The notes below the pieces were generated by a model. That model had not been told where the DNA came from. It ran no database searches and saw nothing but the letters and a program-made list of their open reading frames with translations. This document shows, piece by piece, positions 39,950 to 53,192 of a stretch of 64,000 nt of DNA (its first letter is position 1; every line of letters begins with the position of its first letter). The stretch comes from Vanilla planifolia (Eukaryota > Streptophyta > Magnoliopsida > Asparagales > Orchidaceae), in the NCBI GenBank assembly GCA_023846275.1, contig CM043874.1, forward strand, positions 27,563,630-27,627,629. The letters run 5' to 3'. A program made the position numbers and the translations under genes.

Positions 39950-41129
39950 TTTTTTATACTCCTCAAGTTAAGAAGCCTAGATATGACATTTGCAAGCTCT
40001 AGGTTGACCTCTAAGGTATGTCTTCCTCTTTTTTTTGGTTAATTAAGTGCTTTTTAAACTACTAGCTTAAGTTAGTTTTGATTATTTGATGTACTAAGGC
40101 CAAAATTTAATATGTACTTAATTAAGTTAAACTTTGAAATTCTTTAATCCTCCCAACCATGAGATGAGATTCCTAATTAATGCAAATTCCTTAAAAATCG
40201 AGGAATTACAATATGGTTAAGTAGGGTTAACACAAGGTCATATTTCATATATAAGTTTATTTACATCTAGACTTAGCCTAAGGGTTTTCTAATCAAGTTA
40301 TACTAGTTTCAAGTTAAGGTATGAGATGCTTTTGGTTATGCCTAATGGAAAAAGGGTAGTTTCTAGTGTGGTCTTAAAAGGATTTGAGATAAAGAGTAAC
40401 TTGCTTAGTAATAATCTTATAATAATGATATAGAGGATCTAAAGAATCTTAATGGTCTTTATGCATGACTTCCAAGGTTATGGAGGAGCATAGGATTATG
40501 ATGTAGGGGATTGCAAATTAAGGACTCCTAAAGGACTATGTAGTGTTAGTTATTTAATGAGGACTCTTAAAGGACTGTAGAGTGCCATTTGCTTATTAAA
40601 GGCTCTTGAAGGGCTATTGAATGCTACTTTCTTATTAAAGACTCTCGAAAGATCATAAACTGTCACTTGTTATTGACGACATCTTGACGAACCATGAATG
40701 TCCCAAATTACAGGATGAGAGAGTGCGAAACCAATGGATGGACATTACTTACCAAGATAACTATATCACAATATCATGAGATTTTATAGGATTAGAGAAG
40801 TCATAATATATAATAAATGAGTTAAGCTTCTCAAAGTTACTCCAAAAGACTAGTAATTAGTTCAAATTTGTTATGGTTGTAATCCAAGTTAGGTTTGGCT
40901 TAGCTTGGTTGACTAAAGCTTCTTTGTATGACATTTTAGTTTATTTATGCATGCTACTTAGTTATGCTTTGTCTTATGCAAGTTAGTTATATACATTTGA
41001 CTACTACTTAGTTTTATAACATGACTTAAAGATTTTTTATTGAGTATTTTATCTCATCCCTTTTATTATATGAATGCCTAAAGAGTTAAGTACTTGTATT
41101 TGGAGTTATAGTTGATGGGTAGAGTCAGT
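39950..41129 (+). repeat. Family X LTR, copy X3, left part
   Basis: Co-linear with the right part of X1: ATAACATGACTTAAAGATTT...TTATTGAG here matches ATAGCATGACTTAAGAATTC...TTATTAAG at about 2037-2065. It also has an AGAGTCA block at 41121 matching that at about 2140. The match is broken at 41129 by the array insertion and resumes at 45415. Confidence 0.65.
41125..41129. other. Target-site duplication TCAGT, left copy
   Basis: TCAGT immediately before the TG at 41130, repeated exactly at 45410-45414 after the CA ending at 45409. Uninterrupted X1 has a single AGAGTCAATGCAT here, so one TCAGT was present before insertion. Confidence 0.75.
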
Positions 41130-44100
41130 TGAAGTGAAAACCAATTCGTGATTCTCATAAAAAATGGTGAATTATGGTCTTAAAAATAATTTTTTATTTA
41201 TAATTTTTTTTATTATATATATATTATTTTTAATATGATAAAAAATGATAATAAAAATTAAAATAAGATACCATAATTTTGAGGTGATTCAATTAAAATT
41301 AGAATCTACATCCACCCCAAACTAAGATTAGAAACAACACCAATAACAAAATATTATAACTTAAGGTTTTTCTTACAATCCAACCTACTAGTTTTTATGG
41401 GTTCAATTATAACTCAGGCTTTTGTGAGTTGAACGCAAACTTGGTTTTTTATGAGCCAAATCAAACTCAGGTTTTCATTAATCTGAGCCACTCAACCCAA
41501 GAGAAAAAGAAAAATACAGCAAGATGAAAAAATTTTGATAAATTTGTATAACTTTTTATACTTGTTGATTAATGAAATAAGATATAATGAGTTTAAATTC
41601 AATAAGAGAAATGAGAATTTGAAAGTTTAGACATACAAGACTTAGCTGAAAAACTTTGACAATTTGAGAATGAAAAGTCATAGTTACTGCGAATAGAATT
41701 TATGTTAATAGAATATAAAATAGTGCTTTATTGAGATCTCAAAGATTGATTCACTTTCATTAGCAATTCTAATTACAATAGTTAGGTATTTATAGAAATT
41801 TTTTTTATTATAGTCATTATAAAGTTTAGAAAGTTATTCGAGAGGATGCAGCAAAATAACTTAAAAAACATGTTAAAATAATTTTTTGAAATGACTAATG
41901 CAATGGATAATTAGTTAGTAGTTAGATAGGATGGACCAAGGTTATTGGATCTGATGGAGATGATACAGACTATCAAATCTAATGTTGAATAAGTAGATGA
42001 GTTATGGAAATCTGATCGATAAGGATTTGAACTTGGCCATCCAATCATTTCGGATGAGATCTAGATCATTCGATTTAACAACTATAAAACCGAAGTTTAT
42101 CTTAGTCATAGGATTCAAGCATGATAATTAAAGAGCTGTACAATTCAATGATAAAGTGGAAAGAGTTATAGTCATTTAAAAGTTTGGATAAAGTTGTCGC
42201 TATCAGATCTAAGGATAAATTATAAGAAATCGACGAAATAAATAATCATCATTAGATCTAGAAGATTGAATGAAACTGTGGAATAGATGATCATGACCAA
42301 CAAATAAAGTAGAGGCATGATCCATCGTGTGATCATGAAGATGTGCGATCGGATGGTGTTGAGCACTTCCAATTTTTGATGTAGGCAGACACAAAAGATT
42401 TAGTCCTACATTACAAGAAAAGATAAGAATTTGGACTTTATAAATATTTGTATAGAGGTATTGTGTAAAGCCTAATTGAGTCTGGCTCTCCTCTTGTGCA
42501 CTCAAGAATTCATCCCTTGGGCTTACTCATAATATATAGGTTTATACGGGTGGAACCATACATATACTTAGTTTGAGTGCTGCTCGGTTCTACCTAATGC
42601 CTTACCCTATTCAGTTCAAGAATTCACCGTCAACCAGAACAAGCTCAACCTGATTTAGTTATGACTAAAACGTGACCCAAGACTTGCGAGTGCTTGCCCA
42701 GTCGGGCTAGCTGAAGTAAAAACTAGTGTGCGAATCCCATAGGAGGGGGATAAATTGTGGGTTTTAAAATAATTTTTACTAATAAAAAATATAATTATTT
42801 TCTAAATATTCTTTACAAAAATAAATTCATATTAGTTGAAAACTCTGATTTATAAATATATTAATTTATAATTTTTTTATTAAGAAAAATAAAAATAAAA
42901 GTTGAAATAGTACACCAAAATTTTGAGTGATTCGATTCAAACTAGAACTTACATCCACGACCAATTTAGGTTAGAAAAAACTCTACTAATAAAAGAGCTA
43001 CAAATTGAGAATTTTTTCTTATGATTTACCTCTATTCTACTAGTTTTTTCTAATTTAACTATAGCCTACGTTTTTACGAGATCAACCCTAACTTAATTTT
43101 TTACGAGATCAAACTAAACTCAAGCTTTAGTAAATGCCATGCCACCTAACTCAAAAGAAAAAATACAGTAGGAAATAAATTTTTGATAAAAATATAAAAA
43201 TTTTTTTATACTTGCTGATTAATATAAAATGGCATGAAGAGCTCAAAATAATGAATAAAATTAAGAAAGTAAAGCTTAAAATAATTAAGCTTAGTGGGAA
43301 GAATTTGGAATTTCAATTAATCATGAATTATAAGTGTTGTCAATAGAAATTTATGCCAATATAACATGATGCAGCCTTTTTTGAGATGTTAAAATATTGT
43401 TCACATTCATTAGTTATTTTATTCACAATGGTTAGGTATTTATAGAACAAATTTTTTCGTAGTTATTAGAAAGTCAACCAAAAACTATTTAAAAAGCTGG
43501 TGCCAAACAGACTAAAATGCTTTTACAAACAACTCAAAAAATATTCTAAAATGGCTAATGCAATGCCATATACAATGGCTAATTATTTGGCCATTAGGCA
43601 AGATTGATTGGAGTTGTTGGATTGACACAGAGGAGATCTCGACCATCTGAGCAAATGCTATAAAGGCAACAGTTGGATCAAGCTGGATTAGATCGAGACT
43701 ATTTGATCAAGTCAGATGAGATCTAGAACATTTGATTAATTAACGATAAAATTAGGATTAGATTTGGACCGTAAGATTCAAATAGGAGAGATTTGGGTCA
43801 TAAGATTAATGATAGATAATTTTAAATGGTAGAAAAAAAAATAGTCATTTGATGAAGTTAAACAAGATCATGACTGTCAGATGGATCAATTGATTACAAT
43901 GAATAAAGCAATAATTGTTCGATCGACTCATCAAATGAACAATTAGATTTATTAAGCTCATTGTTTAAAGGCAAAGGAAATTTCTGCCATGCGATGGCAA
44001 AAATGCGTGATTGGGTGACGCAGAGTGATGCCAGTTTTGGATGAAGATAGGAAAATAGATTTAGTCTTATATTATAGGAAAACATATACATTTGAACTTT

Positions 44101-45409
44101 ATAAGCATTCGTGTGGGATAAAAATGCAGAGCTTAATTAGGGCTGGTTCCCCAATCATTCGGGATTTAATCACCAAGGCGTACTCATAACATACAGGTTT
44201 GTTTCAACCACTACTCAATTTGATTTTATGCTTTACCTTATTCAGTTCAAGAATTCATAGTGAACTTAAATGGGTTAACCTGATTTGATTCTAACTTTGT
44301 TTCCTAACTCAATGCTTGGGCTTAAGCTTGGCCCAAGACCTTTGCATTTGGGCATAGCTTAGGATGTGATATAATTTTTTATTTATTTGTGAAAAATTTA
44401 ATAAAATTATTATTTTTTATTTAATCAAGGTTTAATAATAAACCTAATATAAAATTTATCAAAATACAAAAATATGATTTAATAAAAGAAAGAATCATTG
44501 AAAAATAAAATTATGTTTCTTAAATCAATGAATGATTTAAGTAAGATTTGTTTCAAGAGAAGAATTGAGATATTGAAAAATTATATCTTATTCATTAGCT
44601 AAATCAAGAAGATAATTAAAAAATTTAGTTAATTGAATATGATTTGAAATTAACACAAAAGAAGAGTATCTTAAAATCAATAAGTTAATATTCTATTTCA
44701 TAGTAAAATAAAACCTTATCAAAGTTGATGTGCATGTCTTCAATCCTTAAAGCTTGCTGAACACTTTAAGGTGCTTTGAAAATCACTAGTTTGTCATCTT
44801 CAAAAGTATGTGACTTGTTTTTTACATATAAACCTATTTCATACTAAACAAGCCCATTAAAATAAAATACTAAATATTTAAAACTTAACTCATCAAACAC
44901 AAGGATAACCTAACACTTGCTTAGTTTGAGAGCTTTGCACTTGAGCTTAAGCTGAGATGTGGCGAAAATTTTTTATTTTAATTCTTAAAAATTTAATAGA
45001 ATTAACTTTTTAAATTTAATCTAGGTTTAAGAAACAAACTAACATGGAATTTGATAAAGATAAAATTTAACTAAGAAAAGGGTTGTGAGATTCAAAAATG
45101 AAATCTTATTCGTTTGCTAAATCAAGGAGATAATCAAATAATTTGATGCTCGAATATGAAACGAGAGTATCTTAAAATCAATAAGTTAACATTTTATTTA
45201 AAAAAACTTATCAAAGCTTGATGTACATATCTTCAATCCTTTGAACTTGTTAAACACTTCAAGGTACTTTTAAGACCACTAATTCATCATCTTTTATGGT
45301 GCATGACTTGTTCATTAAAAACTACATCTAATTCATACTAAATAAGCATATTAAAATAAATTGTTAGATATTTAAGACTTGACTCATCAAACATAAAAGT
45401 GACCCAACA
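41130..45409 (+). mobile_element. Insertion made of four tandem related units (array ABCD)
   Basis: A 4280-bp insertion begins TGAAGTGAAAACC, ends GTGACCCAACA and is flanked by TCAGT on both sides. It consists of unit A 41130-42711, unit B 42712 to about 44359, unit C about 44360-44952 and unit D 44953-45409. A and B are full-length diverged copies: both carry CTACATCCAC/TTACATCCAC, GTTAGGTATTTATAGAA and TATTCAGTTCAAGAATTCA. C and D match each other: both carry GAGTATCTTAAAATCAATAAG, TTCAATCCTT and TTCATACTAAA. Unit ends share a GACCCAA..CTTG..GGGC..AGC-like tail. No coding frame of note. TG/CA termini plus a 5-bp duplication suggest an LTR-type insertion, but no PBS or internal region was found. 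Confidence 0.7.
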
Positions 45410-45930
45410 TCAGTGCATAATAATAGTAGATATTCAAATATTCTAGTTTATGATGTTTTACTTTATAATAGTCATGCTTTTATTTATTATAAAAACATAT
45501 GTATTTATTAGTTATCATGGATTGTATTAGATGCTTATTAGACTTTATTGTTAATTTCATTCATATTTCCTAGTGATTTTATTTAGTATATGTATGTTGG
45601 CATTATGGATGATGTATATAGATTTTATGATAGATTGACAAGTTTGCATATGCATATAATATAGTTTTTAGTATATATTAGTAGTCACCTCAACATTGAG
45701 TGAACCTATCTCTCAATTAGTTGGGTAGCCAATTAGTAAAGAAGTGGGGTTTGTTTAGGGTGACATGTTGCAAGCATGATAATTAGATTAGGGGATCACA
45801 ACTCTCAATTTGAGCATTAGTCATTGGGAGTTAAAATTGACTATCCAAGTATATTAACTACTACATAAATTATGTTTCACCTAGGTACTTTATAAAAAAT
45901 AAAAGGGTTACAAAAAGGCCAAATGTGACA
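45410..45930 (+). repeat. Family X LTR, copy X3, right part
   Basis: Starts with the second TCAGT and continues the X1 alignment from about 2145: GCATAATAATAGTAGATATT matches GCATCTTACTAGTCTTGATATT. It ends AAAAAGGCCAAATGTGACA, matching AAAAAGACTTGGTGTGACA at the end of X1. Confidence 0.65.
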
Positions 45931-47250
45931 ATTGTTGAGAATTCAAGACTTATCAAATGGGGAGTGAATTTGTGATGTGAATTATCAAGAAAATCTTTCA
46001 AAAACTAATTAGTTGATAAGACTTTTGTAACTTATTATGATTGTGTTATGCTGTTAAATTTTTGAATTTTTACAAGATTATTTCCAAGGTTGCATTACAA
46101 TGTTAAATTAATGCAAGTAATATGAGCACATAAAAGAAACAAAGGAGATGATATCTTTTTAGTGGTTCAACTTATCCTGAAGCCTACAATTACCCCCAAG
46201 TAATAAGCTTGGGCACTAATAAACCAAATCACTTGTTTATCACTACCAAGTGGAGAAACTTAAAACAAATCGAGGATTTTTTCAAACCAACTGCAACATA
46301 AAACAATTCTAGGCTATATGGCTAGGAGCCCAATAAAGAAAACAAAAAAAAAATCAAAGAAACTAATATAAAGGTCATGTTCATACTAAAATAGATAGAT
46401 TATACAATTATAAGCACACTTAATATTGATTGAATGTTATAATTACCAATGAATTCAAGAGTTTTTATGATGTGAATTGTATAAATGCTATAATTTTTAT
46501 AGTTTTCTATTTCTTACAACACTTAAGTCTAATTGTTACTGCTTTGAAACCACTTTTTCACAAGCTTTTGCATAGGGATTTTGACAAGTAAAACCTCATA
46601 TCATGTCACTTACATAGCTTAAACAAATATTATAGTCAACTTTCAAATTTCTTTTCAAATGTTCATCATCTTTATTTTTATAGTGTCTATGGATTTGTAT
46701 AGTTTTTAATTAGTAAAAAGACTATTCATGTGACTTCTAACATTCTCTTAATGATTAAATTTCATAAATTTTTATGATTGAATTATTTGTTAAATGTCTT
46801 TTACTTCCAAATGTACCATATGTTAGAAGTAACATGTTATATTTAATTCTCAAGTTTTCTTATAATCTTGTTGTGTTGTTCATTCACAACCAAATATATT
46901 ATATATATTCACGAGTGACATATTATATGAAATTCTCTTGATAATACAATAAATTTTTTATTTTAACTTAAACTAGCATTTTATTAATTTGTATCATTAT
47001 TAAATGAATGTACCATAAACTTAACGATTTCAGATTTTGCATTCCTAAGAATACTTATAATTATTATTTTATTACGTTCTTTATTATCTTCTACATAATT
47101 GAAACATATATTATCTTAAGTAATTAATGTACCATTTGTAAGTCTTGAGTTTTTTCTCTTTAAATTATTACACTTATAATCAACAAATATTACAATATAC
47201 AATAAATAATATACCATATATTAGTTTTAAGCTCCATATATTTACCTTCA
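45931..47250 (+). repeat. Unclassified repeat-like stretch
   Basis: Starts near a GGGGAGTGAATTTGTGATGTGAA-type block and has a 'TTTAGTGGTTCAAC..CCTACAATTACCCCCAAG' segment typical of unclassified plant interspersed repeats. It resembles the repeat at 18270-19420 in layout. No gene is seen. Confidence 0.3.
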
Positions 47251-47369
47251 AGCATAGTTTGCCTCAAAGACGTGTTGCTTATGTTAACTAAACATACTAT
47301 ACATTAACACCAACATATTATAATAAAGCTTAGGACACTAATTCAATATTAAGGTGGATAGTCCTTTTG

Positions 47370-47640
47370 ACTTTGCATAATCGTATAAATGTATTAGATG
47401 TATGGTACATTAGTGATAATGTATCGTGTGCACAGGTATTGTTGTCACGTGGGCAATGTGTATGCATGTGCCCGTCACATGTGGCTTTTCCCTTTGGATA
47501 GGTATTGTTCATGCCGTTTTGTACCTCAATAACGATTTTTCTTATTTTGTCCCTTCACTTGATTTTTTTATCAATTTTTTTTATTTCTTTGTGATTTAAT
47601 GAACTTGTAATTGAGTTTCTGATCATAATTGGATTGAACT
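47370..47640 (-). repeat. LTR fragment of the gag-only element family
   Basis: The reverse complement (ACTCAATTACAAGTTCATT..., then GGGACAAAATAAGAAAAAT) aligns with the first about 250 bp of the LTR at 27064 (CTCAATTGCGAGTTAATT..., GGAGACAAAATAACAAAAAAT). It continues into the same ATG/GCAT-rich section (CACATGCATAC, CACATGTGACGGGC). It ends about 640 bp upstream of the start codon of the gene at 48280. Confidence 0.6.
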
Positions 47641-48279
47641 AGTATAATATTTTAATTTAGAGACGACGCATTTACAAGTTACAATATTTTTCACATTTTG
47701 TAATAGACAAGTACGTTGCCAGTGTGCTGTCCTGGCACTAAGATGAAATTGCTTAGTATTCAATTGGACAATAACAAAATGCATCAACTTTAGCTACAAA
47801 GCTTTCATAACGTTGCTCCCCACCACACCATCTAATCAAACAAAGGATCTTACTCATAAGAAGTGACATTGCTAATGCGAACAAATCATACTCTTATATT
47901 TCATCCGTATCAAGTGAATTAAATCGGATATAGTTTAAACAACAATCTGTATTAACTAAGGATATGTAAAACTTATTTTATATAAGAAAAACATATATTA
48001 AAAAAAAATAGTTATAAAAATTATTTGATAAAATTTTAATAGTTTTAAGGGCAAGAGAAAATAGATTTTTATAGAGAATAAGAGCCATTGCACACTTAAA
48101 TTTCAGAGATAAGTTTTTGTTTCAATTGCAAACGTGGAATACACTTGTTTAGTGTCGAAAATCCGCTAAAAATTAGAAACTAGCTAACCTCCAAACTGTA
48201 CCACCTTTCAAATAACTCAATTTGAAAAACTCCGATTGCAAATTCATGTTGTTCACCGCGTAGTGTAGTGCCGAGGGAA
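47641..48279 (+). promoter_or_regulatory. Presumed promoter and 5' UTR of the SMARCAL1-like gene
   Basis: A unique-looking stretch between the LTR fragment and the ATG. A TATATAAG at 47979-47986 is a possible TATA box, but about 290 bp from the ATG and in AT-rich context, so weak. The transcription start is not visible. Housekeeping DNA-repair genes often lack a TATA box. Confidence 0.3.
48246..48263 (+). promoter_or_regulatory. Possible upstream ORF, five codons
   Basis: ATG TTG TTC ACC GCG TAG lies 16 nt before the main ATG at 48280. It would be in the leader if transcription starts upstream of it. It could lower translation of the main frame. Confidence 0.35.
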
Positions 48280-48495
48280 ATGACGGGGTTGGAGGAGGAC
48301 TGGGAGTTCAGCGCCGATGAACTCGACTTACTTGAACAAGAAGCCGTAAGGAAGATCTCGGAGAGGAAGTCATCCTCAGCCGCTGCTGTTACCTTCCATT
48401 CTGCTTCCCCCCTTCAGCCGCCAGCCTCTGCAACACATGATCGTACTTCTTACGAATCTCCCTCAAAAACATTATTAGATTCGCAAGTTGGCAAG
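48280..48495 (+). CDS. SMARCAL1: SMARCAL1-like exon 1
   Basis: Codes for 72 residues from the ATG to ...SQVGK, ending in phase 0 at AAG|GTAGCA. The acidic N-terminal block EEDWEFSADELDLLEQEA is typical of the plant proteins; the following Ser/Ala-rich part is variable. Confidence 0.88.
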
Positions 48496-51400
48496 GTAGC
48501 ACATAGTGCACCGAATTTCCGTGTTTGAGTTTGCTTCATTTTACTCTAAATCAGCGTTTGATGCATGCATGTTTTCTGATTTCTTGGATAATCATGCAAC
48601 TGTGTTAAATATAAAATGATGGGTTGGTCAGGCGGGATATTCTTCATTGCAGTGTATTTAAGATGGGCCCTTGCTGCTGAAGGGATATTCTCCAGTTATT
48701 CTGCCTTCTCCTTCAGGTGGCCTTCTGATGTGACGCGAGGTTTGTTGGATAGGTTCGAGCGCTTTTAGTCACTTGGGGTTGTGGTGTGGAAGCTTGGAAA
48801 TATGGTTATTGGCAAAGGTGTGAACGTGTGTAGTAGGATATGAGGTGGTTGTCTGAGGGTTTGGTGGGTTGGGGTAAGGCACAGCAAATCTGAGAACAAA
48901 CGAGATATGGATTTACATGGTTGTTGTAAAGCTAGTGAGGAAGATTAACGAGTTCTGGCATTGTAGTGGCAAGAAGTAACGGGGGTAAGGGTTTTGGAAA
49001 CTTAGGTGGTAGTCTATGGAATGCATGAACGAAGGACTACAAAACTCATGTACCATGGTTATTTAAAGTTTACATATGTACTCTAACAGTTAACCAAAGT
49101 GATCGATAACTAAATCCTTTTTCCTTTTCTAAAAATGAACTAAGAGGGTGGCATTGAATATATTTTTTGAAGTGAAGGGTCAGCATGGGAGTTGAAAGGA
49201 TTTGTAAATGGATTATGAGTGAAACTAAAGGCTTGTACTTGGAGAAACCTACTGGGAGGATAATTGATGGCCCTATATTGACATGCTATTAACCTAGGCC
49301 TCATACATGTAACCAAAGGTTAAAGAAGGCATCACTCAATGTTACATATCACTTGCATGAAAACAATAAGTTCATTCTTTATTTTCATTGCTCAAATGCT
49401 AAAAAGCTTCTTTTCTATGCCAAAACTTTTGAAGTCATCTATTAAAGGTCATGAGAGAGCTATTTATAATGCCCCAATGGTTTACGAAGTAAGAAAATAA
49501 ACCATTACAACTAGCCAATCAACCTTGATGTAAGGCATCATAGACACCAATGGAGGAGGCATCAATATGATCTATGCTCTTTTGCATTGCTTTTTGTATT
49601 TGTACTTAGCTACTTTTATGTTTGGGGTTGAGTAGGAATGCTCACTTAAGGTTGTAACACCGAATTACAACATTTATTGTGTTTTCAATAAGTTGGACTA
49701 TTGTTGAGCTTAGATGATTTTGCTAAGTTGCTAACTCTCCAATTGCCCAAATAGAAAGGTTTGTACAAAAAATAACTTGACGATATTGAGTTAAGTCAAA
49801 TTTATGACTTAAGTCATTCTAAAACATCCAAATGATGGATGTAGGCTCAAGTCATGGAATGTGCATTGAAAATTGGAAAATGGAGTCCTTATTTCTAGGA
49901 GCATGGATCAATGTAGTTGGTTTTTCTCATATATGATCGAGAAAAGTTGTGAGCAATTCCAAAATTTTGCTTGGTGAATTTCTTCTCTTGGTGGTGGGGA
50001 GTTGTTGTCAAGGGAGGCTACAAGGCAGTCATACTACCTTGCATGCTTGAAATTAGTGTTTACCTTCAAAATTTGTGTATTCTTTGGTTTCATGGTTCTT
50101 TTTATGCAGATTTTAGTGTTTTATGGTATATGAAAAATGTTTCTTTGTGAAGAAATTGTCCTTGTGCTAATGTCTCTTGTTCAAGTTAGTTTTGAGTTTC
50201 CCTCGCATTCCCATTGTCATTGTGTAAGTTATCGTGGAAATCACTGTAATCAGTTTAGTTCCTCAAGTTTCAATATTTGTCCATTTTCACTCTTTGGTTA
50301 AACTCTAGTCTTGCATGCTTGGGGTAAAGTTTTCTAATTATTTGAGAATTCAATATCCTTGTAGTACGTTCTAAGATTTGCTTGATCTTTAAAATTTCTA
50401 CATTCCTATTATTAGAAATGTTGTTTTAAATTTTCTGCAGTTAGAGTTCTATTCCCTCAAATTTGTTTTTGTTAAGTGTTTGTGTGCATTTCTTTTGCAC
50501 TTGCATGCTTTTTGCATGTTTGGATATTTGAGTGACTCCTTGCATTGGAAATTTAAGGTAGAAACCTTGCATTCTTGAAATTGCCTTCACTTGGCAGTTC
50601 TGAACCAGTCAGATGAATCCTTTTGCGTGATCAACCAGTTGGAAGTCTCCAATTTGCCCAAAAACCAGTGAATTATATGTTAAATTTTGGTGATTTTTGG
50701 TACTATGTTATATTGTAAGGACTTTTGGGTATCCTTTGCCTTGATAATCTAGGAGAAAATATTATTGGTAATTCAAGATTGTTATTTGTAGTCTAATGTT
50801 GCATTAGATTGGTGTTGAAACATGATCAAGTGAATAGGTTGACTAGTTTAATTGTCATTGCCATGATTTACTTGATGTTGTGACCATTTGATAAAATATC
50901 AATGGGATGAGATCTTTGTTTGGCTTCATGAGCAAATGGAGGAGGCATTTGTCTTTATTTATAAGCTTCTTGTTGAGTTGTGAGGTTGAGTCGTTGCATT
51001 GGCATTTGGGTAGACTATAGTACCCGATCACTCGTATATGCTCAACTCAAATGGAATCGATAAGCAACTTTAGAGGGATTTGGGTTACCAAACTACTATG
51101 TTGAATTCACCTGTTAGAGCATTGTCAACCATGGTTGTAGATGGTGATGCCTATTATTTTAAGGGGTATGATCATTACTTCTTACGCCATTAGCAGTATA
51201 ATGATTTAGCAGGTGTGCATCCTCGACTTGCCCATAATTGGAAACCTTTGCAAGGGTTATGCAATTTGTTGATTTAGTTACTTATTGGTTGGATCAATTG
51301 GTTTTTTATCAAATAAAATGGAAAACCAAACAAAAATGAATTTGCTAAAAAATTGAACCAAACTGAAAATTTGAACTATGGTTGAAACTAACCAATAAAA

Positions 51401-53148
51401 GATGAACTTGTTTGGAATTTAAGTGATGGATCAAATCCATGACTCAAAAATCAAAATTTAGAATGGAATAAAGCCAAAAATTATAAACTAGAATTGATCA
51501 AAACAAAAAATAGAATAAAAAGGCATAATATACTGTATAGTTTGGTTTTTTTGTTGATTTGGTATTTTTGATTGAAAAATTGAATTGAAAACAAAAAAAA
51601 TGAATCTTCTATTGAACATCAAACAAAATCTTTCCAAATCAAAGCGAGCAAATTGAATGTTGTTGGTTTGGAGGTGGTTTTTCATTTTAAATAGAATTAT
51701 GATATCATTATTTGCAGCTAATTTGAAATGAGCTTTGTGTCTATTTTGCCAACATGAAACTAATTTGGCATGCAATTACTTTCTAATTAGGTCAAGAAAG
51801 GCAATATGTTAGATTGAGATAGTTATTCATAGGTTAGGATGAAATAAAAGAAAATATGAAGGCAAAGTTTCCCCCAACTACCTATTAAAATAAGCTTTTG
51901 GATGAATGGCTACCCAAGACTTGAAACCTGGAATGTTTATGGTATTATTATGCTTTTATGACTTGCCAATAAAGTGTGACATAATTGAGGATGCTTGATG
52001 AGCCTTTTTCCTAGATCATCATTCTTATGGAAGATTCTAGTGTGCTATTGATATAAAGAAATACTTGAAAACTTAATACCCTAGAAGATTTGGGTTAAGA
52101 ATTGGTGTTGTTTTTGGGACTCTTGGTCAAACATAATTTATATTTGTGCTTAGAAGTGATAATACTATTATAACAACTGATCTTAGAGTAAAGAAAGTTA
52201 TTGCGGACACCATTACCTTCAAATGAAGTGGACCAATTGCTTCTTCCATAGAACGTTAAAAAATTACATTAATCAATATACACAAAAACATTAATCATAA
52301 TGAGGAGGTTGCCCTTGAGACAAGGGTCATAAGGAAGATGTAATTAATCTTTACGTGGAATTTAGTGATGCTAAAGATGATCTAGGTTTTTCCAAGATTT
52401 GCATATCGCATATTGAGGAGTTGGGTTCACTCGATCAGGTAAGATGTGCTTTGAGGAGGTGGATTTCTCTCAATTAGGCATGATGCAATGTGTGTTGGCC
52501 TTCGTAAAGGCTAATGTAGATTGGAAGTATATTGCTGTCTTTTGTGCCCATTTTTGGTGAGGAGATAGAATATGTGAGCTATCGAAGATAATGGAAGTTG
52601 TTTAAATGCATCTCATTGTTGAGATTCATCCTCAACCTTATTAAGTAGCCTTGTTTATAAGACTACGATTTTAGTTAGCCAACAATGCTTGGTGTCTGTT
52701 TGGCTTGGGGCTTATGCATAATGGATTTAATGTGATATCTTATTTATGAATTTTTTTTACATGTTATTAGATTGTCTTTGATTGTACTATTGAGATGTAT
52801 GGCACTTTAGGTGGACAAAAATCTCTATATAATAAGAAGGGAAGGGAATTGTACGAAACCCAATCAAGCTTGAGGTTTCGTTGAAAGTTAAGATGAGTAA
52901 GTCTTTGATACCAATCAAAATGAAGAAACCCATCCATATTTTGAAATTACCATGGTGTGAGTTAAGGTGGTTTATTATATATAATAATTATGTGTGAGGC
53001 TAGTGATTGCCTCAAGGTACAAGCCTTTCCCAAGGACATAGGATGGTTATTTTGAGACTTCTACGGCTTTTGATTTGAAGAGTTGCTCAAAGAGCTACTG
53101 AAGGATTGCTCAATTAGTGCTGCTTCTTTGAGGGTTGACAACACTTAT

Positions 53149-53192
<44 letters not shown>

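Noticed and set aside
42209..42505. 98-codon minus-strand open frame and its counterpart at 43894-44091
   Set aside because: Both fall at corresponding positions in units A and B of the tandem array. The shared peptide-like segments reflect DNA homology, and the frames are not conserved in length.
48268..48279. Upstream GTG as start of the SMARCAL1-like frame
   Set aside because: The frame is open from GTG 48268, but plant nuclear genes start at ATG. ATG 48280 gives the family-like acidic N-terminus.
48631..48660. Alternative second exon after GGTTGGTCAG
   Set aside because: It meets a stop after nine codons and has no GT donor before it.
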